DNA from: Rhizobium sp. ZPR4
GTDB taxonomy: Bacteria; Pseudomonadota; Alphaproteobacteria; Rhizobiales; Rhizobiaceae
Assembly: GCF_040215725.1 (NCBI RefSeq)
Contig: NZ_CP157967.1
Location: forward strand, 806,001-870,000
Length of the DNA: 64,000 nucleotides
Direction of reading: 5' to 3'
This document shows, in pieces, positions 48,527 through 56,641 of this stretch. How positions within the stretch are numbered: position 1 is the first letter of the stretch; every line of letters starts with the position of its first letter. Position numbers and translations under genes: made by a program. The notes below the pieces were generated by a model. The model was not told where the DNA came from and made no database searches. It saw only the letters and a program-made list of their open reading frames with translations.

Positions 48527-49290
48527 TCCGCACTCTCCGACACGTCTGGCGTTTCCCAGGCAAGATGCTGGCCGCCATCGAGCGCTATCATTTGGCCCGT
48601 GATCGAGGGCGTGTCAAAAAGAAAGCGGATGGTCCGGCCGAATTCTTCGAGGCCTGGTGCCGCCTTTAATATGAGGCCGTCGATCTGCGCTTGAAAGTCC
48701 TCTTCGGTCTGCCGCACGCTGCGCACGGTCGGGCCTGGGCCGATCGCATTGACGCGGATGCGGGGAGCAAAGGTCTGCGCCATCGTCTGTGTCGCCGTCC
48801 ACAGGGCAGCCTTCGACAGCGTATAGGAATAGAAGCGCGGATTCAGCGCCCATACCCTCTGATCCACCATATGGACGATCAGACCCGGATACGGCTCGGG
48901 AAGCTGCCTGACGAAATCGGCCGCGAGAATCGACGGCGCCCGCACATGTACAGCGAAATGTGCCTCGAAGGCTTCCGCGTCGAAACGATCGGCGGAATCA
49001 CCAAGAAAGACGGAGGCATTATTGACAAGAAGATCGAGCGGACCGAGGGCGTCCGCAGCCCTTTCGACAAGGGTGGATGTCTCGTCCAAATTCTGCAGAT
49101 CTGCCTTGATCGCAATGGCCCTCCGGCCCATTCGCCGCAGTTTCGCCGCAATTTCCTCGGCCTCGGCGAGGGACTGATTGGCGTGCAACGCCACCGCGAA
49201 GCCGTTAGCCGACAAATCCTCGGCAATTGCCAGGCCTATTCTTTTGGAGGCGCCGGTTATCAGCGCCGTGCGTAGTTTTTCCTGGCTCAA
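48523..49290 (-). CDS. SDR-family reductase, FolM/pteridine-reductase-like
   Basis: 255 residues. [20 protein letters not shown] (basic Arg after Gly, as in NADPH-type PTR1/FolM), LLVNNASVF in place of NNAG, and a catalytic [10 protein letters not shown]. The [18 protein letters not shown] block resembles pteridine reductases. Possible role in tetrahydrobiopterin/tetrahydromonapterin or folate metabolism. TTG start at 49290 with AAAGGCGA upstream. Its TGA overlaps the uvrC ATG. Confidence 0.85.
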   Translation of the reverse strand: MSQEKLRTALITGASKRIGLAIAEDLSANGFAVALHANQSLAEAEEIAAKLRRMGRRAIAIKADLQNLDETSTLVERAADALGPLDLLVNNASVFLGDSADRFDAEAFEAHFAVHVRAPSILAADFVRQLPEPYPGLIVHMVDQRVWALNPRFYSYTLSKAALWTATQTMAQTFAPRIRVNAIGPGPTVRSVRQTEEDFQAQIDGLILKAAPGLEEFGRTIRFLFDTPSITGQMIALDGGQHLAWETPDVSESAE

Positions 49291-49654
49291 GAGATCGCCT
49301 TTTGCTCGTCGTTACCCAATCGATGCTCATATAGGGCGTCGATACACCATATGAAAAGATGCATGAGCGAATGATGCCCTTTGGGGTTTCTTATGTAAAA
49401 CTTGAGGTATATTTAGTTTAAAATAAGTATACACGGTTTAACCGATGATTAGGGTTAACAATTCCTCTGTTGCGATGAAGCAACATCGAAATTCAGCCAC
49501 GTCTGTGCCACAATGATATCATATTTTGGCTCTTCCAATTCCTCATTTGCATTCCAATTTCAACCTCGATCCGGGAGGGATATGTTTTAATTGCTCGTGG
49601 CGCTTCGAAGTCAAGGACAGTAAGCGGGGCACACGAGACTGAAAGGAGAAAAGT
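49291..49654. other. AT-rich upstream region of ropB
   Basis: 364 bp with no credible gene; markedly more AT-rich than the rest. Holds the ropB promoter and probably a long 5' leader. Dyads: TGTTGC-GATGAA-GCAACA at 49468-49485 and ATGATATCAT at 49513-49522. A GGTTTAACC palindrome and a GGGTTAAC flank 49430-49460. ropB genes are known ChvI-regulated targets in relatives; I cannot assign the site here. Confidence 0.55.
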
Positions 49655-50287
49655 ATGCGTACTCTTATCAAGACCCTCATGGTCTCCGCTTTCGCTCTCG
49701 GCGGCTACACCGCAGCTCAGGCTGCTGACGCTGTTGAGCAGATTCCGCAGCCGCCCGTCGCTCAGGAAGCAGCTCCGGTCGTCAACAACTGGTCCGGTTT
49801 CTACATCGGTGGTGAAGGTGACTGGAACAAGGGTCACTTCAATCGCACCGGCAACACTTACGGATTCGGCGGCGGCGCCTTCACCGGCTACAACTGGCAG
49901 CAGGGCCAGATCGTATACGGTATCGAAGGTGACCTCGGTTACGCAGACTCCGAAACGAGCCGCAATGGCCTGACTGCCAAGAACGGCATCAACGGCTCGG
50001 TTCGCGGTCGCCTCGGTTACGACTTCAACCCGTTCATGCTGTACGGCACGGCTGGTCTGGCACTCGGCCAGAACAAGCTGTCCGACGACACGTCTTCCGA
50101 AAGCAAGACGGCTGTTGGCTACACGGTTGGTGCAGGTGCTGAAACCTTCATCACCAACAACATCACGGCTCGTCTCGAATACCGTTACACCGACTACGGC
50201 AAGAAGACCTTCAACCTCGACTCCGGTAGCTTCTCGCGTGGCTTCGACGAGCAGAGCGTCAAGGTCGGTATCGGCGTGAAGTTCTAA
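49655..50287 (+). CDS. ropB: Outer-membrane beta-barrel protein, RopB/Omp25 family
   Basis: 210 residues. Signal MRTLIKTLMVSAFALGGYTA, cleavage near QAADA; a short Pro/Gln/Ala linker, then an eight-stranded barrel starting NNWSGFYIGGEGDWNKG with GINGSVRGRLGYDF and RLEYRYTDYGKK, ending in SVKVGIGVKF (the C-terminal Phe for BAM). Codon use is strongly biased to the preferred set, indicating high expression; SD GAAAGGAG. Related to Brucella Omp25. Confidence 0.92.
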   Translation: MRTLIKTLMVSAFALGGYTAAQAADAVEQIPQPPVAQEAAPVVNNWSGFYIGGEGDWNKGHFNRTGNTYGFGGGAFTGYNWQQGQIVYGIEGDLGYADSETSRNGLTAKNGINGSVRGRLGYDFNPFMLYGTAGLALGQNKLSDDTSSESKTAVGYTVGAGAETFITNNITARLEYRYTDYGKKTFNLDSGSFSRGFDEQSVKVGIGVKF

Positions 50288-50310
50288 TCGCTCGACGATA
50301 TGGAATGAAG

Positions 50311-50340
50311 AAAAAGCCGGGGTTTCGCCCCGGCTTTTTT
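50311..50340. terminator. Bidirectional terminator after ropB
   Basis: Arms AAAAAGCCGGGG and CCCCGGCTTTTT around TTTCG, followed by another T. It lies between the convergent ropB and SDR genes. Confidence 0.93.
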
Positions 50341-50359
50341 GCGTTATGCGTCTGAAGAC

Positions 50360-51202
50360 CTATGCGGCGTCCTTCGGGAAGTCAGTTGAGATGGCCAGTT
50401 CGCGCCAATCGGCCAGCTCCTTGGCGACATACTCGTTCTTGGTCTCGATTGCGCCGACGGTATCCGAACCGAAAGGCATGCGCAGCGGCGGGTTGGCCGA
50501 ATGGGCAAGCGTGATCATCGATCTTGCAAGCCGTTTGGGATCGCCGGGCTGGGCGTGATTGTGGCCGGCGGCGAAATCGCGCATGGCCCCGGCGGGCGTG
50601 TCCCCGTAGTCGGCAATCGAGCTCGGGCTGACGGCAAGCGAGCTTTCATCGAGGAAATCGGTCCGGAAAAAGCCGGGTTCGACGATGGTGACCTTGATGC
50701 CGAGTGGATGCAGTTCCGCCGCCATTGCCTCGGACAGGCCTTCAACAGCGAATTTTGTCGAGCAATAGATCCCCCAGCCGGCATGGCTTTGATAGCCGCC
50801 AACCGAGGACATGTTGATCACATGGCCCGAACGCTGCCGGCGCATATGCGGCAGGATGGCGCGCGTGACTTTCAGCAGGCCGAAGACGTTTGTCGCATAG
50901 AGCTTTTCGATCTCCTCGGCGGTTGCCTCTTCCACGGCGCCGAGCAGCCCGTAGCCGGCATTGTTGACGAGGATGTCGATCTTGCCGAAACGCTTGACGG
51001 CGATCTGGGCGGCTTCATGGGCCTGGTCCTCGTTCGACACGTCGAGCGCGACGGGCAGGAGGTTCGGGTGATTGCCGAACTTTTCCGCCAGGCCGGCGGG
51101 GTTGCGGGCCGTGGCAACGACAGCGTCGCCGGCGGTGAGGGCTTCCTGGGCGATGAGGGCGCCGAAGCCGCGGGATGCGCCCGTGATGAACCAAACACGC
51201 AT
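50360..51202 (-). CDS. SDR-family NAD(P)-dependent oxidoreductase
   Basis: 280 residues. MRVWFITGASRGFGALIAQE, DILVNNAGYGLLG, catalytic Ser in NMSSVGGYQSHAGWG and YCSTKFAVEGLSEAMA. The classical SDR length with a C-terminal extension. The ATG at 51202 is preferred to the longer frame. Divergent from the LysR regulator at 51326, so probably its target. The substrate is unknown. Confidence 0.88.
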   Translation of the reverse strand: MRVWFITGASRGFGALIAQEALTAGDAVVATARNPAGLAEKFGNHPNLLPVALDVSNEDQAHEAAQIAVKRFGKIDILVNNAGYGLLGAVEEATAEEIEKLYATNVFGLLKVTRAILPHMRRQRSGHVINMSSVGGYQSHAGWGIYCSTKFAVEGLSEAMAAELHPLGIKVTIVEPGFFRTDFLDESSLAVSPSSIADYGDTPAGAMRDFAAGHNHAQPGDPKRLARSMITLAHSANPPLRMPFGSDTVGAIETKNEYVAKELADWRELAISTDFPKDAA

Positions 51203-51309
51203 GGCTTTCTTCTTCTTAGGTTTGCAATTCCGTGAGTGGAATTCGCTTGCAGGAGAAAGGTAGCTTGATGGCATCGTTGAGATAATCTACTTTGTCTTCC
51301 ATGAAGTAC

Positions 51310-51322
51310 TGAGAAAATCTCA
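51310..51322. promoter_or_regulatory. Palindrome ahead of the LysR gene
   Basis: Perfect TGAGA-AAA-TCTCA ending 3 bp before the LysR ATG; it may be the regulator's own site in the SDR/LysR divergent gap. Confidence 0.4.
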
Positions 51323-51325
51323 TCA

Positions 51326-52228
51326 ATGCGACGCATCCGTTCGACCGATCTGGCAATTTTTCTCGCAATCGCCCAACACCGCAGCTTTCGCAAAGCGGCG
51401 GTAGAGCTTGGCGTGACGGCTTCCGCGCTCAGCCATTCGCTGCGGGCGATCGAGGAGCGGTTGGATGTGCGGCTGGTCAATCGCACCACACGCGGCGTCG
51501 GATTGACGGAGGCCGGCGAGCGCCTGTTCGACCGTATCCGCCCAGCTTTTCTCGATATCGACGATGCGCTCGAGGATCTCGATAAATTCCGTGGCCAGCC
51601 TTATGGAAAGCTACGCATCAACGCGCCGCGGCCTGCCGCCAGGATGGTGTTGCTGCCGATCGTATCCCGGTTTTTGAGGGCTTACCCCGCCATCGAAGTG
51701 GAAATCGTGGTGGACGATGCGCTTGTGGACACCGTCTCCGCCGGTTTCGATGCCGGCATCCGCTTTGGCGAAAGCATCGCGGCAGACATGATCGCGATTG
51801 CCATTGGTCCCCGCCAGCGGACGGCGATCGTCGGCTCGCCCGAGCATTTTCAGCGTTTCCCCAAACCGATCACGCCCCACGATCTGAAAGATCACCCCTG
51901 CATCCGCTACCGTTTTCCGGGCGGCGCCTATTATCGCTGGGAGTTCGAGCGTGGGGGCGTTGAACTGGAGATCGAGGTGCAGGGGCCGCTGACGCTTGGC
52001 GATCTCGACATCATGCTCGATGCCGCTATTGATGGCTCCGGTCTCGCCTTCGTGTTTGAGGATCACGCGCTACCGGCTTTGCAGGATGGCCGGCTGATCC
52101 GCGTGCTGGAAGACTGGTGCCCCTATTATCCCGGCTTCTTCCTCTATTATCCGAGCCGCCGGCAATTGCCGACGGCTCTGCGCGCCTTTGTCGATTTCAT
52201 GAAATCAGGCGATGCTCGCCAGGGGTAG
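51326..52228 (+). CDS. LysR-family transcriptional regulator
   Basis: 300 residues. N-terminal HTH (LAIFLAIAQHRSFRKAAVEL, GVTASALSHSLRAIEERLDV) and the LysR effector-binding domain with RINAPRPAARMVLLPIVSRF and GIRFGESIAADMIAI. It probably controls the divergent SDR gene; the ligand is unknown. Confidence 0.92.
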   Translation: MRRIRSTDLAIFLAIAQHRSFRKAAVELGVTASALSHSLRAIEERLDVRLVNRTTRGVGLTEAGERLFDRIRPAFLDIDDALEDLDKFRGQPYGKLRINAPRPAARMVLLPIVSRFLRAYPAIEVEIVVDDALVDTVSAGFDAGIRFGESIAADMIAIAIGPRQRTAIVGSPEHFQRFPKPITPHDLKDHPCIRYRFPGGAYYRWEFERGGVELEIEVQGPLTLGDLDIMLDAAIDGSGLAFVFEDHALPALQDGRLIRVLEDWCPYYPGFFLYYPSRRQLPTALRAFVDFMKSGDARQG

Positions 52229-52234
52229 GCGGCG

Positions 52235-52828
52235 TCAGCTCTGTGGCTTCATTGCCGGATAATCCGGAAAATGCTTCTCGAACTTGCGCGCCCATTCGAT
52301 CAGCCCCGTGTGGTCGGCCTCCCATTGCCCTTCGAAGCGCAGCTGCAGGTAGCCGATGAGGGCGGCGAAGGCGAAATGGCCGGCGTGCAGCTTCTTGCCG
52401 ATTTTCGGCGGTTCGGCATCGAGATGGGTGAGGGCGCGGCTCACCTTCGTCCACTGCCGGTCGATCCACGGCTGATGCTGCTTTTCCATCTCGCGGAAGC
52501 GGCGCTCGTAGACGATGGACAGCAGGCACTCGTTGGTGCCGTCGATCAGCGCTTCCAACACTTCGATCTCGGTGCGCTTGCTCTTTTTCGAAGGATAGAG
52601 CCCGCCTTCCTGCCGATCGAAATAGTGCATGATGGCGCGGCTGTCGAAAATCGCTTCGCCGTCACCGGTCAGCAATGTCGGGATCTTGCCGAGTGGATTG
52701 TTGTCGATCAGAAGCGTGGGCCCCGCATTGGTGTCGACGTGTATTTCCTCGAGCTTGATGCCGAGATGGCGTGCCGCCATGCGCACCTTGCTGGAGAAGG
52801 GGGAGGTGGACGAGCAGAGAAGTCTCAT
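52235..52828 (-). CDS. Glutathione S-transferase family protein
   Basis: 197 residues: thioredoxin-like N-terminus MRLLCSSTSPFSSKVRMAAR, the cis-Pro LGKIPTLLTGDG and the E/D-S-R glutathione contact in AIFDSRAIMHYF, then an all-helical C-terminal domain. It lies convergent with LysR (6 bp) and 28 bp downstream of rlmJ on the same strand. Substrate unknown. Confidence 0.88.
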   Translation of the reverse strand: MRLLCSSTSPFSSKVRMAARHLGIKLEEIHVDTNAGPTLLIDNNPLGKIPTLLTGDGEAIFDSRAIMHYFDRQEGGLYPSKKSKRTEIEVLEALIDGTNECLLSIVYERRFREMEKQHQPWIDRQWTKVSRALTHLDAEPPKIGKKLHAGHFAFAALIGYLQLRFEGQWEADHTGLIEWARKFEKHFPDYPAMKPQS

Positions 52829-52856
52829 GAAATCACCTGTATGTATATGAAAAGTC

Positions 52857-53708
52857 TCAATGTTCGCCGCGCAGCCAGAAGGCGCGCTGCGAGGCGAAAC
52901 GGTCCTGCGCCAGCATGTCCTTCAGGGCGGGCAGCAGCGCATGCAGCTCGTCCTTCAGCGTGAAGGGCGGGTTGACGATGATGAGGCCGGAGCCAGTAAG
53001 CCCGGTAAAGCCGCGATCGCTTTTGATCGTCAGCTCGGCGCAGAGCATTTTCGGAATTTCCAGCGCCTGCAGCGCTTCATGAAACTGCTTGATCGGCGCA
53101 TCCTTCTTGATCGGATACCAGAGGCAATAGGTGCCGCCGGGGAACCGGCGCCAGGCCTTCGCCAGACCGTCGATCAGACGCTCGTACTCGCCTTCCTCTT
53201 CGAACGGCGGATCGACGAGCACGATGCCGCGCTTTTCCTTCGGCGGCAGATGCGCGCCGAGCGCCAGCCAGCCGTCCAGTTCGGTAATGCGTACGTGATG
53301 ATCGCCCTCGAACAGCCGGTGAAGCCGCTGAAAGTCGTCCGGATGCAGCTCCATGGCCGAAAGCCGGTCCTGTGGGCGAAACAGCATGCGCGCAAGCTTC
53401 GGCGAACCGGGATAGAGCCGGACACCGCCTTCCGGGTTCAGCTCGCGGATGGCGGCGAGGTAGGGCTCCAGCAAGTTTGCCACTTGCGGCACGAGTTCCG
53501 TCTCCAGCACTCTGCCGATGCCGTCGCGCCACTCGCCCGTCTTCTGCGCTTCCTCGGACGACAGATCATAGAGCCCGATGCCGGCATGCGTGTCGAGAAC
53601 GCGAAAGGCCTTGTCCTTGTTCTGCATGTAGCGGACGAGGCGCGCGAGAACAGCGTGTTTCAATACATCGGCAAAATTGCCCGCGTGGTAGATATGCCGA
53701 TAGTTCAT
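52857..53708 (-). CDS. rlmJ: 23S rRNA (adenine2030-N6)-methyltransferase RlmJ
   Basis: 283 residues from the ATG at 53708 (MNYRHIYHAGNFADVLKH), the family N-terminus. SAM site in FRVLDTHAGIGLYDL and the catalytic VDPPFEEEGEYERLIDG (N/D-P-P-F/Y). Methylates A2030 of 23S rRNA. A second in-frame ATG at 53726 would add six residues. Divergent from the molybdopterin gene. Confidence 0.93.
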   Translation of the reverse strand: MNYRHIYHAGNFADVLKHAVLARLVRYMQNKDKAFRVLDTHAGIGLYDLSSEEAQKTGEWRDGIGRVLETELVPQVANLLEPYLAAIRELNPEGGVRLYPGSPKLARMLFRPQDRLSAMELHPDDFQRLHRLFEGDHHVRITELDGWLALGAHLPPKEKRGIVLVDPPFEEEGEYERLIDGLAKAWRRFPGGTYCLWYPIKKDAPIKQFHEALQALEIPKMLCAELTIKSDRGFTGLTGSGLIIVNPPFTLKDELHALLPALKDMLAQDRFASQRAFWLRGEH

Positions 53709-53789
53709 CGTCGTTGAAGTCCGCATGAATTGTTGAGATGGGCCGGATTGTCTCTAGTGGCCGGTCCCCGCTTGAAATATACAAACCTC

Positions 53790-55913
53790 ATGAACATTGC
53801 GACCCCCATCCAAGCCAAATCGCGTGTAGGCCACACCGCCTGTCCGCACGACTGTCCCTCCACCTGCGCGCTGGAGGTCGATCTGACTGAGGACGGCAAG
53901 ATCGGCCGGGTGCGCGGTGCCAACGACCATTCCTATACCTCCGGCGTCATCTGCGCCAAGGTGGCGCGTTATGCGGAAAGGCTTTACCACCCCGATCGCC
54001 TGATGAAGCCGCTGCGCCGCGCCGGTGCCAAGGGTGAGGGGCGCTGGCAGGAGCTTTCCTGGGACGCGGCGCTGGACGAGATCGCCGAAGCCTTCGTCAA
54101 GGCCGAAGCCAGGGATGGGAGCGAGGCGATCTGGCCCTATTTCTATGCCGGCACCATGGGTTGGGTGCAGCGTGATTCCATCGAGCGGCTGCGCCATGCC
54201 AAGCGCTATTCCGGTTTCTTCTCGTCGATCTGCACCAATCCGGCCTGGACCGGCTTCACAATGGCGACGGGCGTGCTGCGCGGCCCCGATCCGCGCGAGA
54301 TGGGCCGCACCGACTGCGTCGTCATCTGGGGCACGAATGCGGTTGCGACTCAGGTCAACGTCATGACCCATGCGGTGAAGTCCCGCAAGGAACGCGGCGC
54401 AAAGATCGTCGTCGTCGACATCTACGATAACCCGACCATGAAGCAGGCCGACATGGCGCTCATCGTCAAACCGGGCACGGATGCGGCCCTTGCCTGCGCC
54501 GTCATGCACATCGCCTTCCGAGACGGCTATGCTGACCGCGCCTATATGGCAAAATATGCCGATGATCCCGCCGGCCTCGAAGAGCATTTGAAATCGAAGA
54601 CCCCGGCATGGGCCGCTGACATCACCGGCCTTTCGGTCGACGAGATCGAAGCCTTCGCCAAGCTCGTGGGAACGACGAGGAAGACCTATTTTCGTCTCGG
54701 CTATGGCTTTACCCGCCAGCGCAACGGCGCGATCGCCATGCACGCGGCAGCCTCGATCGCGACGGTGCTCGGCTCCTGGCAGTATGAAGGCGGCGGTGCC
54801 TTTCATTCGAACAGCGATATCTTCCGCATGGATGCGAGCGAACTGACCGGCCGCGCCATGAAAGATATGGATATCCGTATGATCGACCAGTCGCAGATCG
54901 GCCGTGCCTTGACGGGCGATGCCGTGGCGCTGCGGCATCGCGGCCCGGTCACGGCCATGCTGATCCAGAACACCAATCCGGTAAACATTGCGCCCGAACA
55001 GCGGCTGGTGAAGCGCGGCTTTGCCCGCTCCGATCTCTTCGTCGCCGTGCACGAGCAGTTCATGACCGATACGGCCGAGATGGCCGATATCGTCATCCCC
55101 GCAACCATGTTCGTCGAGCATGACGATATTTATCGCGCTGGCGGCCAGAACCATATTCTCCTCGGCCCAAAGCTCGTCGAGCCCCCGCCGATGGTGCGCA
55201 GCAATCTTTTCGTCATCGAGGAACTGGCCAAACGCCTTGGCATCGCGGATCGCCCCGGTTTCGGTTTTTCCGCCCGGGAGATGATCGATCGGGTTCTGTC
55301 GAGGAGCGGCCTGCCGGATTACGATTATTTCCTCGAGCACAAATGGTTCGACCGCCAGCCGGATTTCGAGGAGGCCCATTTCGTCAACGGCTTCGCCCAT
55401 CCAGATGGCAAGTTCCGTTTCCGCCCGGATTGGGTCAACCAGCCGGCGCCGAACCGCCCGCCCGCGGCTGTCGGCTTGCTCGGGCCTTATGTCGAGCTGC
55501 CGGAGTTTCCGGATCAGGTCGATGTGATCGAGGTGGCCGATCCCGAGCATCCGTTCCGGCTTGCGACTTCGCCCTCGCGCAATTTCCTGAATTCGAGCTT
55601 TGCGGAGACGAAGACGTCGCGGCAGAAGGAGGGGCGCCCCGAAGTGATGATCAATCCGGCCGATGCCGAAGCGCTTGATATGGCCCATGGCGAACTGGTT
55701 CGCGTCGGTAACGGGAGAGGCGATATCCGCATTCATGCGCGCGTGACGACGGAAGTGAAACCGGGTGTGCTGATTGCCGAGGGGCTTTGGCCGAACAAAG
55801 CCCATGTCGACGGTGAGGGCATCAACGTGCTCACCGGCGCCGATCCGGTCGCGCCCTATGGCGGCGCGGCTGTCCACGATAACAAGGTATGGCTCCGCAA
55901 GGATGTGGCATGA
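53790..55913 (+). CDS. Molybdopterin oxidoreductase (DMSO reductase family)
   Basis: 707 residues. An N-terminal 4Fe-4S cluster motif HTACPHDCPSTCALEV with a later GVICAK (CxxCxxxC then C), followed by the Mo-bisMGD domains and the C-terminal molydopterin-binding domain (EVMINPADAEALDMAHGELV). No twin-arginine leader is visible, so the enzyme is probably cytoplasmic. The start is the ATG at 53790; an upstream TTG is not supported. Its stop overlaps the ATG of the NudK-like gene. The substrate is unknown. Confidence 0.9.
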   Translation: MNIATPIQAKSRVGHTACPHDCPSTCALEVDLTEDGKIGRVRGANDHSYTSGVICAKVARYAERLYHPDRLMKPLRRAGAKGEGRWQELSWDAALDEIAEAFVKAEARDGSEAIWPYFYAGTMGWVQRDSIERLRHAKRYSGFFSSICTNPAWTGFTMATGVLRGPDPREMGRTDCVVIWGTNAVATQVNVMTHAVKSRKERGAKIVVVDIYDNPTMKQADMALIVKPGTDAALACAVMHIAFRDGYADRAYMAKYADDPAGLEEHLKSKTPAWAADITGLSVDEIEAFAKLVGTTRKTYFRLGYGFTRQRNGAIAMHAAASIATVLGSWQYEGGGAFHSNSDIFRMDASELTGRAMKDMDIRMIDQSQIGRALTGDAVALRHRGPVTAMLIQNTNPVNIAPEQRLVKRGFARSDLFVAVHEQFMTDTAEMADIVIPATMFVEHDDIYRAGGQNHILLGPKLVEPPPMVRSNLFVIEELAKRLGIADRPGFGFSAREMIDRVLSRSGLPDYDYFLEHKWFDRQPDFEEAHFVNGFAHPDGKFRFRPDWVNQPAPNRPPAAVGLLGPYVELPEFPDQVDVIEVADPEHPFRLATSPSRNFLNSSFAETKTSRQKEGRPEVMINPADAEALDMAHGELVRVGNGRGDIRIHARVTTEVKPGVLIAEGLWPNKAHVDGEGINVLTGADPVAPYGGAAVHDNKVWLRKDVA

Positions 55914-56503
55914 GTAAATTCGAAAAGGCGAAAGCCGAAATCGCCGGTGAAAAAACGCTGGCGGATCAATGGACGCGGCTCAGCGCCTTTGAGGTCGATT
56001 ACATCGATTCACGCGGTGAACAGCATCGCCTGAAGCGCGAAGTCTATCATCGCACGCCTGCCGCCTGCATCCTGCTCTATGATCCCAGGCGTGAAACCGT
56101 GGTGCTTGTTCGGCAATACCGTCTGCCGGCACAGCTTGTCGGCGAGCCGGCCTGGATGATCGAAGTGCCCGCCGGCCTGCTCGACGGCGACGATCCGGAA
56201 GCTGCGATCCGCCGCGAGGCCATGGAAGAGACCGGCTTTCGTGTGCGTCATGTCCGCTTCCTGTTCAAGGCCATGACCTCGCCGGGAGCCGTGACTGAGG
56301 TCATCCATTTCTTTGCAGCCGTGATCGACACGTCCGACCGTGTTGCCGATGGCGGCGGGCTTGCCGAAGAGCATGAGGATATCGAGGTTCTGGAAGTTCG
56401 CCTCTCCGACGCGATGGCGATGATCGAAAGGGGCGATATTTATGACGCCAAGACGATCATGCTGCTGCAATGGGCAGTGCTGAACGAGGCCAGTCTGAGA
56501 TAG
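55910..56503 (+). CDS. Nudix hydrolase, NudK (GDP-mannose pyrophosphatase)-like
   Basis: 197 residues. Nudix box GLLDGDDPEAAIRREAMEET with the one-residue-shorter loop seen in E. coli NudK, preceded by WMIEVPAG and followed by TSPGAVTEVIHFFAAV, then HEDIEVLEVRLSDAMAMI, all like NudK. Hydrolyses GDP-mannose or ADP-ribose-type substrates. Its ATG overlaps the stop of the molybdopterin gene (ATGA), indicating translational coupling; the biological reason is unclear. Confidence 0.9.
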   Translation: MSKFEKAKAEIAGEKTLADQWTRLSAFEVDYIDSRGEQHRLKREVYHRTPAACILLYDPRRETVVLVRQYRLPAQLVGEPAWMIEVPAGLLDGDDPEAAIRREAMEETGFRVRHVRFLFKAMTSPGAVTEVIHFFAAVIDTSDRVADGGGLAEEHEDIEVLEVRLSDAMAMIERGDIYDAKTIMLLQWAVLNEASLR

Positions 56504-56534
56504 TCCGTTCGACGGCGGGGAACTATCTTCGCGT

Positions 56535-56552
56535 CGTTCATCACAATGTCAC
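56535..56552 (+). promoter_or_regulatory. Pho-box-like site upstream of phnM
   Basis: CGTTCAT-CACA-ATGTCAC matches 5 of 7 positions in each half of the CTGTCAT-N4-CTGTCAT PhoB consensus. It lies 89 bp before the phnM ATG. phnM is a Pho-regulon gene in relatives, which raises plausibility. Confidence 0.4.
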
Positions 56553-56579
56553 GAATCGAGCTTACCGGGGCGTGCTGGC

Positions 56580-56601
56580 CGGAAACATTCGAATGTTTCC
56601 G
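56580..56601. promoter_or_regulatory. Perfect 22-bp palindrome upstream of phnM
   Basis: CGGAAACATTC followed by its exact complement GAATGTTTCCG, centred 51 bp before the phnM ATG. Likely an operator or a hairpin in the leader. No T-run follows, so not a terminator. Confidence 0.6.
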
Positions 56602-56641
56602 AGCCTCCTTCGATCATGGACGCTGTTTCAGGAGAAAGCCG

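Noticed and set aside
49400..49460. CtrA-like TTAA pairs upstream of ropB
   Set aside because: The TTAA spacing is 13, not the 6-7 bases of CtrA sites.
53754..55877. 707-residue open frame on the minus strand
   Set aside because: It lies entirely antisense to the molybdopterin oxidoreductase with clear Fe-S and cofactor motifs; its own translation shows no recognisable domain. It is a shadow caused by GC-rich codons.
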